Shown piece by piece: positions 38,478 to 48,013 of a stretch of DNA of 64,000 nt (within the stretch, counting starts at the first letter, position 1; every line of letters begins with the position of its first letter). The translations under genes and the position numbers were made by a program. This stretch comes from Bordetella parapertussis. GTDB taxonomy: Bacteria; Pseudomonadota; Gammaproteobacteria; Burkholderiales; Casimicrobiaceae. Below the pieces are notes generated by a model. That model worked only from the letters and a program-made list of their open reading frames with translations. It was not told the DNA's origin and made no database searches. The DNA is taken from assembly GCA_943331295.2 (NCBI GenBank), contig CALQLA020000016.1, positions 1 through 64,000 on the forward strand, in the 5' to 3' direction.

Positions 38478-38500
38478 TTTTCCACAAATGCTGTGGATAA
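38478..38500. promoter_or_regulatory. Inverted pair of DnaA boxes
   Basis: TTTTCCACA (38478-38486; matches TTWTNCACA) and TGTGGATAA (38492-38500; the exact complement of TTATCCACA) face each other with five bases between them. Perfect box in one arm and one mismatch from it in the other. Confidence 0.65.
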
Positions 38501-38592
38501 AATTGTGCATATCTTGTAAATTCGAGCGCTAAGTAGTGCGCCTGTCGCAAAAAGCGTTGCAATGCCCAATTTAGCACCGACTTTTTATCATT

Positions 38593-38598
38593 TATAAT
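38593..38598 (+). promoter_or_regulatory. Candidate -10 box for xseA
   Basis: A perfect TATAAT about 150 bp before the xseA start. The 17-bp-spaced -35 position reads TTTAGC, a weak match. A 140-nt leader with hairpins would result. Confidence 0.4.
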
Positions 38599-38749
38599 CA
38601 ATTTGTTAGAACGACTTTCCCGGGCGCCTGCGCCGCCGCTGCGTGACAGGCAGCAGGGCGCAGCCTAAGCCAAACGGCATCCAATTTGTCCACGACAAAC
38701 GCCATCGAATTGGGCTATTGTCCATAGCCCGCCACCACCCTTCACCCGA

Positions 38750-40174
38750 ATGAAGCCTCCCCGCGGTTCTGGCACTGCACCCACGCCGGATGGCGAGATT
38801 TCGCCCCCGCCGGCGGCCGCGGGCGACGCCGCCGCCGCCCGCCTCCGCGGGCCGGCAGTGCTGCCGGTTTCGCTGCTGGTGAGTTCGGCCCGGCTGCTGC
38901 TCGAGCGCCACCTCGGGCTGGTCTGGGTCGCCGGAGAGATCTCCAATTTCACGCGCGCCGCGTCCGGCCACTGCTATTTCAACCTGAAGGACGCGCAGGC
39001 GCAGGTACGTTGCGTGTTCTTCCGGCACAAGGCGCAGTACGTGGGATTTCCGCTGCGCGACGGCCTGCAGGTCGAGGTGCGCGCCACCGCTTCGATCTAC
39101 GAGGCCCGCGGCGAGTTCCAGCTCAACGTCGAGACGCTGCGGCAGGCGGGCCTGGGCGCGCTCTATGAGCGCTTCGCCCGGCTGAAGGCGCGGCTCGACG
39201 CCGCCGGCTGGTTCGCCGCCGAGCGGAAGCGGCCGCTGCCGGCGTTTCCGCGGGCGGTGGGGCTCGTCACCTCCACCCGCGCCGCCGCGCTGTCGGACCT
39301 CCTGACCACGCTCGCGCGGCGCTGGCCGGCGCTTCGCGTCATCGTCTACCCGACCGCCGTGCAGGGCGAAGGCGCGGCCGCCGAGATCGCGCAGGCGATC
39401 CGCACGGCCAATGCGCGCGCCGAAGTCGACGTGCTGATCGTCGGCCGCGGCGGCGGCTCGATCGAGGACCTGTGGGCCTTCAACGAGGAAGCGGTGGCCG
39501 AGGCGGTCCACGAATCGGCGCTGCCCGTGGTGTCGGCGGTCGGGCACGAGACGGATTTCACGATCTGCGATTTCGTCGCCGACGTGCGGGCGCCGACGCC
39601 GACCGCCGCGGCCGAGCTGGTGGCCCCCGACCAACGCGCCGTGCTGCGCGACGTCGCCGGCCTGCGGATGCGCTGGCAGCAGGCGCAGCGCCGCGCGCTG
39701 GAAGCGCGGATGCAGCAGGTCGACGGCCTCGCGCGGCGCCTCGTCCACCCCGCGGCCCGGCTCGCGCAGCAGGCGCGCGAACTGGCGGCCCAGGGGCAGC
39801 GCCTCGTCCAGGCGATGCGCTACCGGATCGACGGCAGCCGCCACGCGCTGGAAGGGCCCACGCGCCGGCTCGCGTGGCAGTTCCGCCAGCCGCTGCCGCA
39901 GGTCGCCCGCGTCGCCGCCGCCGGGGACGCATTGCGCGCGGCGCTTCCCGCGCGGCTGGCAACGCTCGATGTGCGGCTCGCGACGCTCGGCCGCAACCTT
40001 GCCCACCTCAACCCGCAATCGGTGCTGGAGCGCGGCTACGCGATCGTCACGACCGCGGACGGCACCGTGGTGCAGGATGCGTCGCGCCTCGCCCCCGGCG
40101 ACACCGTCGCGCTGTCGTTCGCGCGCGGACGCGCCGACGCGAGGATCGAGCGGGTGCAGGAACAGGACCCGTAG
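38750..40174 (+). CDS. xseA: Exodeoxyribonuclease VII large subunit
   Basis: Single-strand-specific DNA exonuclease subunit. 474 aa. An OB-fold N-terminal domain (LGLVWVAGEISNFTRAASGH) precedes the catalytic ExoVII domain (VGLVTSTRAAALSDLLTTLA, VIVYPTAVQGEGAAAEIAQA and GRGGGSIEDLWAFNEE), then the long coiled coil and the C-terminal swapped segment (NPQSVLERGYAIVTTADGTV). The N-terminus has about 35 extra low-complexity residues before the OB fold. The hairpin at 38712-38730 sits about 20 nt before the ATG and could affect initiation. The small subunit gene (xseB) is not here. Confidence 0.95.
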   Translation: MKPPRGSGTAPTPDGEISPPPAAAGDAAAARLRGPAVLPVSLLVSSARLLLERHLGLVWVAGEISNFTRAASGHCYFNLKDAQAQVRCVFFRHKAQYVGFPLRDGLQVEVRATASIYEARGEFQLNVETLRQAGLGALYERFARLKARLDAAGWFAAERKRPLPAFPRAVGLVTSTRAAALSDLLTTLARRWPALRVIVYPTAVQGEGAAAEIAQAIRTANARAEVDVLIVGRGGGSIEDLWAFNEEAVAEAVHESALPVVSAVGHETDFTICDFVADVRAPTPTAAAELVAPDQRAVLRDVAGLRMRWQQAQRRALEARMQQVDGLARRLVHPAARLAQQARELAAQGQRLVQAMRYRIDGSRHALEGPTRRLAWQFRQPLPQVARVAAAGDALRAALPARLATLDVRLATLGRNLAHLNPQSVLERGYAIVTTADGTVVQDASRLAPGDTVALSFARGRADARIERVQEQDP

Positions 40175-40181
40175 CCAGGCG

Positions 40182-41345
40182 TTACGCCTCGTCGGGCTCG
40201 GGGTCGTCCACCGGCGCGGCGCGCCGCAGCTGCGCGATGGCGTCGGCCGGGGCCTGCGCGGCGATCCGCGGGGTCGCGGTCGTCACGTCGGCGTTCTGCG
40301 CGCGGTGCCGCAGCGCGTGGTCCATCAGCACGATCGCCATCATCGCCTCGGCGATCGGCGTGGCGCGGATGCCGACGCAGGGGTCGTGGCGGCCGTGCGT
40401 GTTGACGACGACGGGGTTGCCCGCCTTGTCGATCGAGTGGCGGTCGAGGCGCACCGACGACGTCGGCTTGATGGCGATCGACACGACGATGTCCTGCCCG
40501 GTCGCGATGCCGCCCAGGATGCCCCCGGCGTTGTTCGACGTGAAGCCCGCCGGCGTCATCTCGTCGGAGTGCTCGGTGCCGCGCTGCGCGACGCTCGCGA
40601 ACCCGGCGCCGATCTCCACGCCCTTGACCGCATTGATGCCCATCATCGCCTGCGCGAGGTCGGCGTCGAGGCGGCCGTACACCGGCTCGCCCCACCCCAC
40701 CGGCACGCCCTCGGCGACCACGGTGATCTTGGCGCCGCATGAGTCGCCGGACTTGCGCAGCCGGTCCATGAACGCCTCGAGTTCCGGCACCATGGTCGCG
40801 TTGGCGACGAAGAACGGATTCGCGCCGACGTGCGCCCAGCCCTCGAACGGCACCACGTTGGGCCCGATCTGCACCAGATGCCCGCGGATCGCGACGCCAT
40901 AGCGCGCGGCGAGCCACTTCTTCGCGATCGCGCCGGCAGCAACGCGCACGGCGGTCTCGCGCGCCGACGAGCGCCCGCCGCCGCGATAGTCGCGCACGCC
41001 GTATTTCTGCCAGTACGCGTAGTCGGCGTGCCCCGGCCGGAATGTCTCCGCGATGTTCGCGTAGTCCTTGCTGCGCTGGTCCTCGTTGCGGATCAGGAGC
41101 GCGATCGGCGTCCCGGTGGTCACGCCCTCGAACACGCCGGACAGGATCTCGACGGTGTCGCTCTCGCGCCGCTGCGTGACGTGGCGCGAGGTGCCGGGCT
41201 TGCGCCGGTCGAGTTCGCCCTGGATGTCGGCCGCGCACAGCGCGAGGCCGGGCGGGCAACCGTCGACGACGCAGCCGATCGCCGGGCCGTGCGATTCGCC
41301 GAACGACGTGACGCAATAGAGCGTGCCGAGGGTGTTGCCGGACAT
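40182..41345 (-). CDS. aroC: Chorismate synthase
   Basis: FMN-dependent lyase making chorismate from EPSP, the last step of the shikimate pathway. 387 aa. The conserved N-terminal [31 protein letters not shown]-like [14 protein letters not shown] and C-terminal [18 protein letters not shown] motifs are intact. A C-terminal tail of about 35 residues extends past the core. The ATG at 41345 gives the usual MSGNTLGTL start. It converges with xseA (8-bp gap), and a DUF2339 gene lies 97 bp upstream on the same strand. Confidence 0.97.
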   Translation of the reverse strand: MSGNTLGTLYCVTSFGESHGPAIGCVVDGCPPGLALCAADIQGELDRRKPGTSRHVTQRRESDTVEILSGVFEGVTTGTPIALLIRNEDQRSKDYANIAETFRPGHADYAYWQKYGVRDYRGGGRSSARETAVRVAAGAIAKKWLAARYGVAIRGHLVQIGPNVVPFEGWAHVGANPFFVANATMVPELEAFMDRLRKSGDSCGAKITVVAEGVPVGWGEPVYGRLDADLAQAMMGINAVKGVEIGAGFASVAQRGTEHSDEMTPAGFTSNNAGGILGGIATGQDIVVSIAIKPTSSVRLDRHSIDKAGNPVVVNTHGRHDPCVGIRATPIAEAMMAIVLMDHALRHRAQNADVTTATPRIAAQAPADAIAQLRRAAPVDDPEPDEA

Positions 41346-41442
41346 GGGAGCGGCGCCGCGAGGGCGCGAGGAAGGCGATCGAATCGAGTTTAGCATGGCG
41401 GTCGCGACCGCCTGCCCCCCTCGCCCCGGGCTGCGGCCGCCG

Positions 41443-44286
41443 TCAGCGCGCGGGCGGCGGCGCCACCGGCGCGGCGGAAACGGCGACGACCGGCGGCAGC
41501 GGCGACCACCAGCCGATCGCCAGCAGCAGCACGCCGACGCCGAGGAAGGCGACGATGCGCGTGAGGCCGGCGAGCCCCGTCAGGTCGAGCAGGAAGAGCT
41601 TTGCCGCGACCGCCGCCAGCAGCACCGCGCCGACCATCCACAGCGGACGCACGCGACGGCGCGTAGCGACGACCATCAGCGCGACCGCCGTCAGCGTCCA
41701 GGCCAGCGTGAGCCCGGCCTGCAGCGGGCGCGAGGCGAGCAGCGCACCGGGCCGCCAGGCGATGCCGCCCCAGTGGTGCGCCGTGCGCAGCACCATGCCG
41801 TTGACCGCCACGAAGATGCCGGCGCCGAGCCAGCCGTAGTGCACGTCGGCGGGCAGGCGCGACGCGCGCCGCGCCCAGCCGAAGACCACGACGACCGCCA
41901 GCGCGAGCGTGGCGTCGAGCGGATTGGCGAGCGGCACGTACGGCAGCGGCGATGAATCGCCGGGCGACAGGATGTTGACGGCGAAGAACCAGAGCATCAC
42001 GAACGCGGCGATCGGCGTCCCAGCCCCGGTCGCGTAGAGCTCGCCGTGCGTGGCGAACGGCCAGCGCATGACGTCGCGGCAGCGCGCGAGGAACGCGAGT
42101 GCGGCGATGGCCGGCAGCGCCACGGCGCAGGCGACCCACACCGTGTGCGCGGGCGTCGACCGGCCCACCCACTCGCTCGCTTCCCACGACACCTGTGCCG
42201 TCAGCGCGACGGCGGCGAGGCTGTGCGCAAGCCGCAGCAGCCCGGCGGCCCCCGGCGGTCCCGGCTCGCCGCCGGCGGTGGCCGACGCAGCGCGATCGAC
42301 GACGAACAGCACCCGCCACAGCAATGCCCACGCGACGGGCCAGAGCAGCCACCCGAATTGCTGCAGCGTCGTGCCGACCACCGGGATGTCGTGCGCCGCG
42401 ACGTACGCCATCGCGGGCAGCAGCGCGAGTCCCATCGCCGCCAACCGGGGCCACGCCAGCGCGCGGGAGAGTGCCAACGCCAGCGCGGTGCCGGCAAGCA
42501 CCCAGGCCAGCACCGCGTGGTTCTGCAGGTCGGAGTCGACATGCGCGATGAACGCGAGCGCGCCGCCGAACTGCCACCAGCCGGCGCCCCACGCGAAAGC
42601 CAGCAAGGCAAGCGCGCGCTCCCGCGGCGCGAGGCCGTCCTTCGCGCGGCCGGCGAGATACGCCATCAAGAGACCCGACACCGCGAGCAGCAGCGCGCCG
42701 CCCATCCGCGCATCCGCGTACAGCGGCACCGTCGCCTCGGGGCGCGCCTCGGCCAGGAATGCGGCACCCGCGCAAGCGAGGAGCAGCAGCGCGAACGAGC
42801 GCGCGAGCGGCGACCGCTGCCCGATGCCCAGCCAGTACACGCCCGCCGCCTCGATCGCCCACAGCGCCGACGTGGCCTGCAGGTCGAAGCCGAGCGGCAC
42901 GGCGAGCGTCGTGAAGAACACCGCGAGTCCCAGGAACGCCCTGGCAAGCGGCACGAACGCCGGCGTGCCGCGCCTGGCCAACGCGACGAACAGCAGGGCA
43001 TAGATCGCCGCAACGACGAGCGCGCTGATCGCAGCGCCGTGCTCGCTGCCGCGCATCAGCACCATCTGCAGCGCGAATCCCGCCAGCGGCGTGCCGAACA
43101 CGAGGAGGCTGTCCAGGGGCTGGCGCGGATCGAGCGCGCTGCGCCGGGCCTCCAGTACGGCGACGGTGACGTAAAACGCGAAGAGCAGCAGCAGGCTCGG
43201 CTGGACGAGCGCGTAATGCGCCGGCGCGTAGAAGCGCCAGCCCCACGCCAGCGCCGAGACGACGGTGCCGACGAGCCCGAGGACGTTGAGGCCGCGCCAT
43301 GCGCGGGAGAGCGCAATGAAGAAGATCGCGCCGTCCAGCGCGACGAGAAAGCCGAACAGCGGCAGCGGCGCGCCGTCGCCGGTGGTGAGCAGAGGGCCGA
43401 GGAAACCGCCGGCGATCGCCAGCGCCGCCAGCGGCTGCGAATCCGCGCGCAGCGCCAGGACGATCGTGAGCGCCGCGATCGCGAGCAGCACCGCGAGCGC
43501 CGCCTCGCCCGGCAGCAGTTCGTAGAGCCGGTACGCCGCCCACGCGGTCAGGTAGAGGATCCCCGCGCCGCCGCCCTGCAGCGATACGCCGTAGCCGGGG
43601 CGCGAGCGCGCCGACCGCATGCCCATCCCGATGAGCCCCAGTGCGCCGACGGCGACCGCGCCGAGCTTCCACTCGATCGAGAAGTCGAAGTGCTCGGAAA
43701 AGTACCGGAGCAGGAAGGCGACGCCGACGAACAGCACCACCACGCCGACGCGCGTCAGCAGGTTGCCGCCGTACAGCCAGCCGGGGCGCGCCGACGCGTC
43801 GGCCTTCGCGGCGGGGGCAGGAACGGTGGCCGGCGGTTGAGGCGCGAACGGCTCGGGGCCGCCGGGCGCGCAAGGCAGCGCGGGGGGTGCCTCGACCGGC
43901 CGCGCTTCCGCCGGCGCGGCGCCATCCGCCGCGATCACCCTGGGGGATGCTGCTTCGCCGACTGCCGGCGCCGTGGCCACCGGCGCATCCGGCGCGGCCG
44001 CGATGCCGGCAATGAGCAACACCTCCGGCCCGCGGCCCTCGCGCAGCGCGGTCTCCAGCATCGCGACGCGCTGCCGGAGCGCCACGACCTCCGCGCGCAG
44101 CGCGCGCTCGGACGTCGCGGCAGCAGTCGCCGCGGCGTCGGGCTTGCGATGCGCGGCCCGCTGCCGGCTGCCGGCGAACATCGCGCCGGCGAGGAAGCCG
44201 GCGAGGCCGCCGACGATCGCGCCCCAGGTCGGCGCCAGCGCGTGACCGAGCACTGCGCCGGCCGCGAGGCCGAGCAGCGCCATCAT
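41443..44286 (-). CDS. DUF2339 family multi-span membrane protein
   Basis: A 947-residue protein with some 20 or more predicted membrane segments. After a glycine-zipper-like N-terminal segment ([19 protein letters not shown]) and a coiled-coil/proline-alanine linker (about residues 60-170), the DUF2339 core starts [20 protein letters not shown] with [20 protein letters not shown] and ends [14 protein letters not shown]-like. Family function is unknown. It is large and intact with no frameshift. Together with the MFS-acyltransferase downstream neighbour on the same strand it may form an envelope unit. Confidence 0.9.
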   Translation of the reverse strand: MMALLGLAAGAVLGHALAPTWGAIVGGLAGFLAGAMFAGSRQRAAHRKPDAAATAAATSERALRAEVVALRQRVAMLETALREGRGPEVLLIAGIAAAPDAPVATAPAVGEAASPRVIAADGAAPAEARPVEAPPALPCAPGGPEPFAPQPPATVPAPAAKADASARPGWLYGGNLLTRVGVVVLFVGVAFLLRYFSEHFDFSIEWKLGAVAVGALGLIGMGMRSARSRPGYGVSLQGGGAGILYLTAWAAYRLYELLPGEAALAVLLAIAALTIVLALRADSQPLAALAIAGGFLGPLLTTGDGAPLPLFGFLVALDGAIFFIALSRAWRGLNVLGLVGTVVSALAWGWRFYAPAHYALVQPSLLLLFAFYVTVAVLEARRSALDPRQPLDSLLVFGTPLAGFALQMVLMRGSEHGAAISALVVAAIYALLFVALARRGTPAFVPLARAFLGLAVFFTTLAVPLGFDLQATSALWAIEAAGVYWLGIGQRSPLARSFALLLLACAGAAFLAEARPEATVPLYADARMGGALLLAVSGLLMAYLAGRAKDGLAPRERALALLAFAWGAGWWQFGGALAFIAHVDSDLQNHAVLAWVLAGTALALALSRALAWPRLAAMGLALLPAMAYVAAHDIPVVGTTLQQFGWLLWPVAWALLWRVLFVVDRAASATAGGEPGPPGAAGLLRLAHSLAAVALTAQVSWEASEWVGRSTPAHTVWVACAVALPAIAALAFLARCRDVMRWPFATHGELYATGAGTPIAAFVMLWFFAVNILSPGDSSPLPYVPLANPLDATLALAVVVVFGWARRASRLPADVHYGWLGAGIFVAVNGMVLRTAHHWGGIAWRPGALLASRPLQAGLTLAWTLTAVALMVVATRRRVRPLWMVGAVLLAAVAAKLFLLDLTGLAGLTRIVAFLGVGVLLLAIGWWSPLPPVVAVSAAPVAPPPAR

Positions 44287-44311
44287 GCAGGAAGCTCCGC
44301 GGCGCGGCGCA

Positions 44312-46195
44312 TCAACGGCGATCGCCGCGCAATGCCAGCACGACGGCGTGGAGGTGCTCCGGCGTCGCTTCGGCGGCGGGCACCGCGGGGCCGGCCGTAA
44401 GCGCGATGCGAGAGAACACGCCGCGCAGCCGGCGCATCGCCTTGCCCCCGTGCGAGCGGCTGAAGAAGCTGCCCCACAGGCCGGACAGCGCGAGCGGGAT
44501 CACCGGCACCGGCGTCGTCGCGAGCATCTGCTGCACGCCCGGGCGGAACGCCGCCATCTCGCCGCTTTCGGTCAGCCTGCCCTCGGGGAAGATGCCGACC
44601 ACCTCGCCGGCGGCGAGCGCCGCCGCGGCGTCGGCGAACGCGCGGTCCTTCATCGTGGGATCCTCCTTCGCCGGCGCGATCGGGATCGTCCGCATCGCGC
44701 GGAACACGAACGACAGCACCGGGATCGCGAAGATGCGGTGGTCCATCACGAAGCGGATCGGGCGCCGCACCGACGCGGCGATCACCATCGCGTCGACGTA
44801 GCTCACGTGGTTGCAGACGACGATGCAGGCGCCTTCGTCCGGAATGTGCTCGAGTCCGCCCTTCCGCACGCGATACATCGTGTGGATCAGCAGCCAGGCC
44901 AGGAAACGCATCAGGAACTCGGGCACCAGCCCGTAGATGAACAGCGCGACGACGGCGTTCATGAGGCCGGTGACCAGGAACAGCTCGGGAATCGACACGC
45001 CGGCCTTCAGGAGGCCGATCGCGACACCCGCCGACGCGACCATGAACAGCGCGTTGAGGATGTTGTTGGCCGCGATGATCCGCGACCGGTACGCCGGGTC
45101 CGAGCGCTCCTGGATCAGCGCGTACAGCGGCACGATGTAGAAGCCGCCGAAGAGGCCGATCAGCGCGAGGTCGGCCGCCACCCGCCAGTGCGCCGGGTTG
45201 GCGGCGAACGCGCCCAGGCCGGCGACGCCCGTCGCGCGCAGGCCGCGGCTCGCGAGCCAGAGGTCGAACGCGAACAGCGACAGCCCGATCGAGCCGAACG
45301 GCACGAGGCCCAGCTCCACCCGGCGCCCGGACAGCCGCTCGCACAGCAGCGACCCGATCCCGATGCCGACCGAGAAGATCGCGAGCAGCAGCGTCACGAC
45401 GTGCTCGTCGCCGCCCAGGATGTCGCGGCTGAACGCCGGGAACTGCGCGAGGCAGATCGCGCCGTAGTACCAGAACCACGAGATGCCCAGCATCGACAGC
45501 CAGACGACGCGGTTGCCCTGGGCGAAGCGCAGGTTCTTCCACGTCTCGGTGAACGGGTTCCAGTTGAGCGTGAGCTCCGGCGCCACGGCCGGCGTGTGCG
45601 GTATCCCGCGGCTCACGAGGTAGCCGGCGACCGCGACGCCCACGGCGACGGCGCCGGCCAGCACCGGGCCGGCGGGCTCGATCGCGACGACGAGGCCGCC
45701 GGCGATGGTGCCGAGCAGGATCGCGACGAACGTCCCCATCTCCACCAGGCCGTTGCCGCCGATGAGCTCGTCGGGCTTCAGGTGCTGCGGGAGGATCGCG
45801 TACTTGACCGGCCCGAACAGCGTCGAATGCACGCCCATCAGCGCGAGCGCGGACATCAGCAGCACGAGGTCGCGGCGCCAGAAGCCGAGCAGGCCGATCG
45901 CCATGATCGCGATCTCGAACAGCTTGATCCAGCGGATCAGCCGCGACTTCTCGTACTTGTCGGCGATCTGGCCCGCGGTGGCGGAGAGCAGCATGAACGG
46001 CGCGATGAAGACCGCGCCGGCCAGGTTGACCAGCATGCCCGCGTCGAGCGAGGTCATGCTCGCCGCGTGGAACGCCGCGAAGATGATCAGCGCGTTCTTG
46101 AATACGTTGTCGTTGCCGGCCGAAAGGAACTGGGTCCAGAAGAACGGCGCGAAGCGGCGCTCCTTCAGCAGGTCGAACTGGTTCGGCGGGTGCAT
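44312..46195 (-). CDS. MFS transporter fused to PlsC-type acyltransferase (LplT-Aas-like)
   Basis: A 627-residue fusion. Residues about 1-420 form an MFS carrier of the LplT type ([40 protein letters not shown]). Residues about 430-627 are a 1-acylglycerol-phosphate-type acyltransferase with the HX4D motif in [14 protein letters not shown] and [11 protein letters not shown]. Known LplT and Aas import and reacylate lysophospholipids; here both activities are joined, but the AMP-binding half of Aas is missing. The start ATG 46195 has a good ribosome site (CAGGAGA). It ends 25 bp before DUF2339. Confidence 0.9.
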   Translation of the reverse strand: MHPPNQFDLLKERRFAPFFWTQFLSAGNDNVFKNALIIFAAFHAASMTSLDAGMLVNLAGAVFIAPFMLLSATAGQIADKYEKSRLIRWIKLFEIAIMAIGLLGFWRRDLVLLMSALALMGVHSTLFGPVKYAILPQHLKPDELIGGNGLVEMGTFVAILLGTIAGGLVVAIEPAGPVLAGAVAVGVAVAGYLVSRGIPHTPAVAPELTLNWNPFTETWKNLRFAQGNRVVWLSMLGISWFWYYGAICLAQFPAFSRDILGGDEHVVTLLLAIFSVGIGIGSLLCERLSGRRVELGLVPFGSIGLSLFAFDLWLASRGLRATGVAGLGAFAANPAHWRVAADLALIGLFGGFYIVPLYALIQERSDPAYRSRIIAANNILNALFMVASAGVAIGLLKAGVSIPELFLVTGLMNAVVALFIYGLVPEFLMRFLAWLLIHTMYRVRKGGLEHIPDEGACIVVCNHVSYVDAMVIAASVRRPIRFVMDHRIFAIPVLSFVFRAMRTIPIAPAKEDPTMKDRAFADAAAALAAGEVVGIFPEGRLTESGEMAAFRPGVQQMLATTPVPVIPLALSGLWGSFFSRSHGGKAMRRLRGVFSRIALTAGPAVPAAEATPEHLHAVVLALRGDRR

Positions 46196-46344
46196 CACGT
46201 CTCCTGGCGGCCTGGCCGCCTCCTGGTGCCACATTCGGGATCGGTGCCGGCGGTCGCCGCCGCCGGCGTGGTGGCGGCGGACGGGCCGTGCCGGCATTCC
46301 CCTGTAAAATCCGGCGACCCGCCCAATTCGCGCAGGACGCCCCA

Positions 46345-47178
46345 GTGCAAGCCTATCTCGATCTCCTCAAGGATATCCGCGCCAACGGCGACGCCAAGGC
46401 CGATCGTACCGGAACGGGCACCACCAGCGTGTTCGGGCGCCAGATCCGCTTCGATCTCGCGCGCGGCTTTCCGCTGCTGACCACCAAGAAGATCCACGTC
46501 AAGAGCGTCATCCACGAGCTCCTGTGGTTCCTGCGCGGCGAGACGAACACGCGGTACCTGAAGGAGAACGGCGTCACCATCTGGGACGAATGGGCCGACG
46601 AGCGCGGCGAGCTGGGGCCGGTCTACGGCTACCAGTGGCGCCATTGGCCGACGCCGGACGGCCGCCACGTCGACCAGATCGCGCACGTGATGACGCAGCT
46701 CGCCACGCGGCCGCATTCGCGGCGGATCATGGTGACGGCGATGAACATCGCCGACTTTCCCGACGAATCGCTGTCGCCGGTGGCCAATGTCGCCAACGGG
46801 AAGATGGCTCTCGCCCCCTGCCACGCGTTCTTCCAGTTCCACGTCGCCGCCGGCCGGCTCTCCTGCCTGCTCTACTGCCGCAGCCAGGACGTGTTCCTCG
46901 GCACGCCGTTCAACTGGGCGGGCTACGCGCTGCTGACGCACATGGTGGCGCAGCAGGCCGGCCTGCTGCCCGGGGACCTGATCTGGACGGGCGGCGATTG
47001 TCATCTGTACAGCAACCACGAGGCGCAGGTCGACCTGCAGCTGGCGCGGACGCCGTTTCCGCTGCCCACGCTGCTGATCCACCGCAAGCCGGCGTCGCTG
47101 TTCGACTACCGGTACGAGGACTTCGAGATCCGCGACTACCAGTGCCACCCGTCGATCAAGGCGCCGATCGCGGTGTAG
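46345..47178 (+). CDS. thyA: Thymidylate synthase
   Basis: Methylates dUMP to dTMP using methylene-THF. 277 aa. The catalytic cysteine is in [10 protein letters not shown] (C159), and the folate/dUMP motifs [18 protein letters not shown] and [14 protein letters not shown] are present. A short insertion (about 15 residues, near [19 protein letters not shown]) sits before the active-site motif, as in several proteobacteria. The GTG start at 46345 gives the family N-terminus; the frame upstream is not conserved. folA lies about 4.6 kb to the right, not coupled. Confidence 0.96.
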   Translation: MQAYLDLLKDIRANGDAKADRTGTGTTSVFGRQIRFDLARGFPLLTTKKIHVKSVIHELLWFLRGETNTRYLKENGVTIWDEWADERGELGPVYGYQWRHWPTPDGRHVDQIAHVMTQLATRPHSRRIMVTAMNIADFPDESLSPVANVANGKMALAPCHAFFQFHVAAGRLSCLLYCRSQDVFLGTPFNWAGYALLTHMVAQQAGLLPGDLIWTGGDCHLYSNHEAQVDLQLARTPFPLPTLLIHRKPASLFDYRYEDFEIRDYQCHPSIKAPIAV

Positions 47179-47200
47179 GCGTCGCCTCCCGACGCCCTTC

Positions 47201-47287
47201 GTAGCCCGGGTTGAGCGCAAGCGAAACCCGGGGGGAGGCGCGAACGGGCACGGTCCACCCGGGTTTCGCTTCGCTCAACCCGGGCGT
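47201..47287. repeat. Inverted pair of CCCGGGTT repeats (REPIN-like), second copy
   Basis: TAGCCCGGGTTGAGCGCAAG at 47202 faces CCCGGGTTTCGCTTCGCTCA near 47259, ending AACCCGGGCG. Same layout as 26922-27010, with a spacer of about 25 bp that differs in sequence. Confidence 0.8.
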
Positions 47288-47302
47288 CGCATCCGATTGC
47301 AC

Positions 47303-47335
47303 AAAAAAAAGCCCGCCGGGAGGAATTTAGCGGGC
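47303..47335 (-). terminator. Intrinsic terminator for the sigma-54-driven small transcript
   Basis: On the minus strand GCCCGC (47330-47335), loop, GCGGGC (47311-47316), followed by eight T residues. It lies 135 bp past the stop of the 55-residue ORF. Confidence 0.8.
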
Positions 47336-47469
47336 AAGGGGGATTCGGTCGCCCCGCCGGCATGGGTGCCGGTCGGGGATGGATCGCGAAGCGGGGCGTG
47401 TGGCGCGCTTCGGTCAGGTGTACGTGATCGCGATAACGGGTCCTGTCGGGTTCGCCGGGTCAAGTCCGC

Positions 47470-47637
47470 CTAGAGCACGCTGCGCGCCGCGGTTACGCGG
47501 TCGGCGAGTGCCTCGAAGGCTTCCCGTTGCGCTGCCGGCGACGAATCGTCGCCGCGGACCGTCGTCGTGCCGTCGCCCGCGCCATCGGCTTGGCCGGCGA
47601 GCCAGTATTGTGCGAATTCGGGCGAGAAGGTTTCCAT
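47470..47637 (-). CDS. Small ORF of 55 residues, possible GlrR-controlled product
   Basis: Starts METFSPEFAQYWLAGQADGA at 47637 and ends TAARSVL. It is acidic (mainly D and E) with no signal peptide or membrane segment. I do not recognise it. The start lies about 25 nt after the predicted sigma-54 transcription start (near 47662) and the terminator (47303-47335) lies about 135 nt past the stop, so it is the only ORF that fits the predicted transcript. No strong ribosome site is visible (a weak ACGGAC, then CCCCGG, before the ATG). The transcript might therefore act as an RNA, with the ORF a chance frame. Coordinates are firm; being a protein gene is moderately likely. Confidence 0.5.
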   Translation of the reverse strand: METFSPEFAQYWLAGQADGAGDGTTTVRGDDSSPAAQREAFEALADRVTAARSVL

Positions 47638-47671
47638 GATCCGGGGTCCGTTTGCTTACGTAACCACCTAA

Positions 47672-47687
47672 AGCAATCGGTGTGCCA
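47672..47687 (-). promoter_or_regulatory. Sigma-54 promoter
   Basis: Minus strand TGGCACACCGATTGCT. The consensus is TGGCACG-N4-TTGCW; it matches at all fixed positions but one (A for G at position 7). It would start transcription near 47662. Confidence 0.75.
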
Positions 47688-47808
47688 GAACCTTCATTTG
47701 CCGGCCCGGAACAGCGCCTACGCCCCGCGCGCGTCGAACCGGTCGATCGGTGCCCGGGGTGCTGCACCCACGCCCGGCACCGGCGGCAGGCTGCTTTGGC
47801 CACCAAAG

Positions 47809-47826
47809 TGTCGCAGGGGGCCGACA
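47809..47826 (-). promoter_or_regulatory. GlrR-box-like enhancer site 1
   Basis: TGTC-N10-GACA (TGTCGCAGGGGGCCGACA). The site is palindromic; its centre is about 155 bp before the predicted start of the sigma-54 transcript. Confidence 0.65.
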
Positions 47827-47873
47827 CAATGCGGGGGTGTTGAACCAAGATGCTGAATATCAAAGAATATTCT

Positions 47874-47891
47874 TGTCGCCATTGCCCGACA
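47874..47891 (-). promoter_or_regulatory. GlrR-box-like enhancer site 2
   Basis: TGTC-N10-GACA (TGTCGCCATTGCCCGACA), centred about 220 bp before the start and 65 bp (about six turns) from the first site. Confidence 0.65.
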
Positions 47892-48013
47892 GCCTGATCA
47901 TCCGATGCGCCGCCTGCGGCAGCCTGGAGCCACCCGCCGCTTCCCGCGCCGCCGTCGTTCACCGTGCTGCCGCCTGCCATCGAGCCTGGCCAGATCGCAG
48001 TCCGGCCCCCGAA

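Larger units (their letters stand above)
38326..38749. other. Divergent spacer glnS / xseA, AT-rich, with DnaA boxes and hairpins
   Basis: A 424-bp spacer with an AT-rich core (about 38470-38640) that stands out in this GC-rich window. It contains the paired DnaA boxes (38478-38500), a TATAAT (38593-38598) and two inverted repeats near xseA: CCAATT/AATTGG around 38681-38712 and GGGCTAT-TGTCC-ATAGCCC at 38712-38730. No gene is supported. Confidence 0.7.
47638..48013. other. Spacer after the glrR-like gene holding the sigma-54 enhancer region
   Basis: A 376-bp spacer holding the sigma-54 promoter and both GlrR-like boxes listed separately. A palindrome AGAATATTCT lies near 47865. No other gene is supported here. 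Confidence 0.6.

Noticed and set aside
38470-38640. Possible replication origin
   Set aside because: Two DnaA boxes and AT-rich DNA are present, but there is no dnaA, dnaN, rpmH or gyrB nearby and no cluster of many boxes. Kept as a regulatory site only.
47811-47826. The TGTC/GACA region as a terminator hairpin of glrR
   Set aside because: The stem could fold, but only four or five pairs form and there is no T run; the second identical-pattern site at 47874 favours a protein-binding site.
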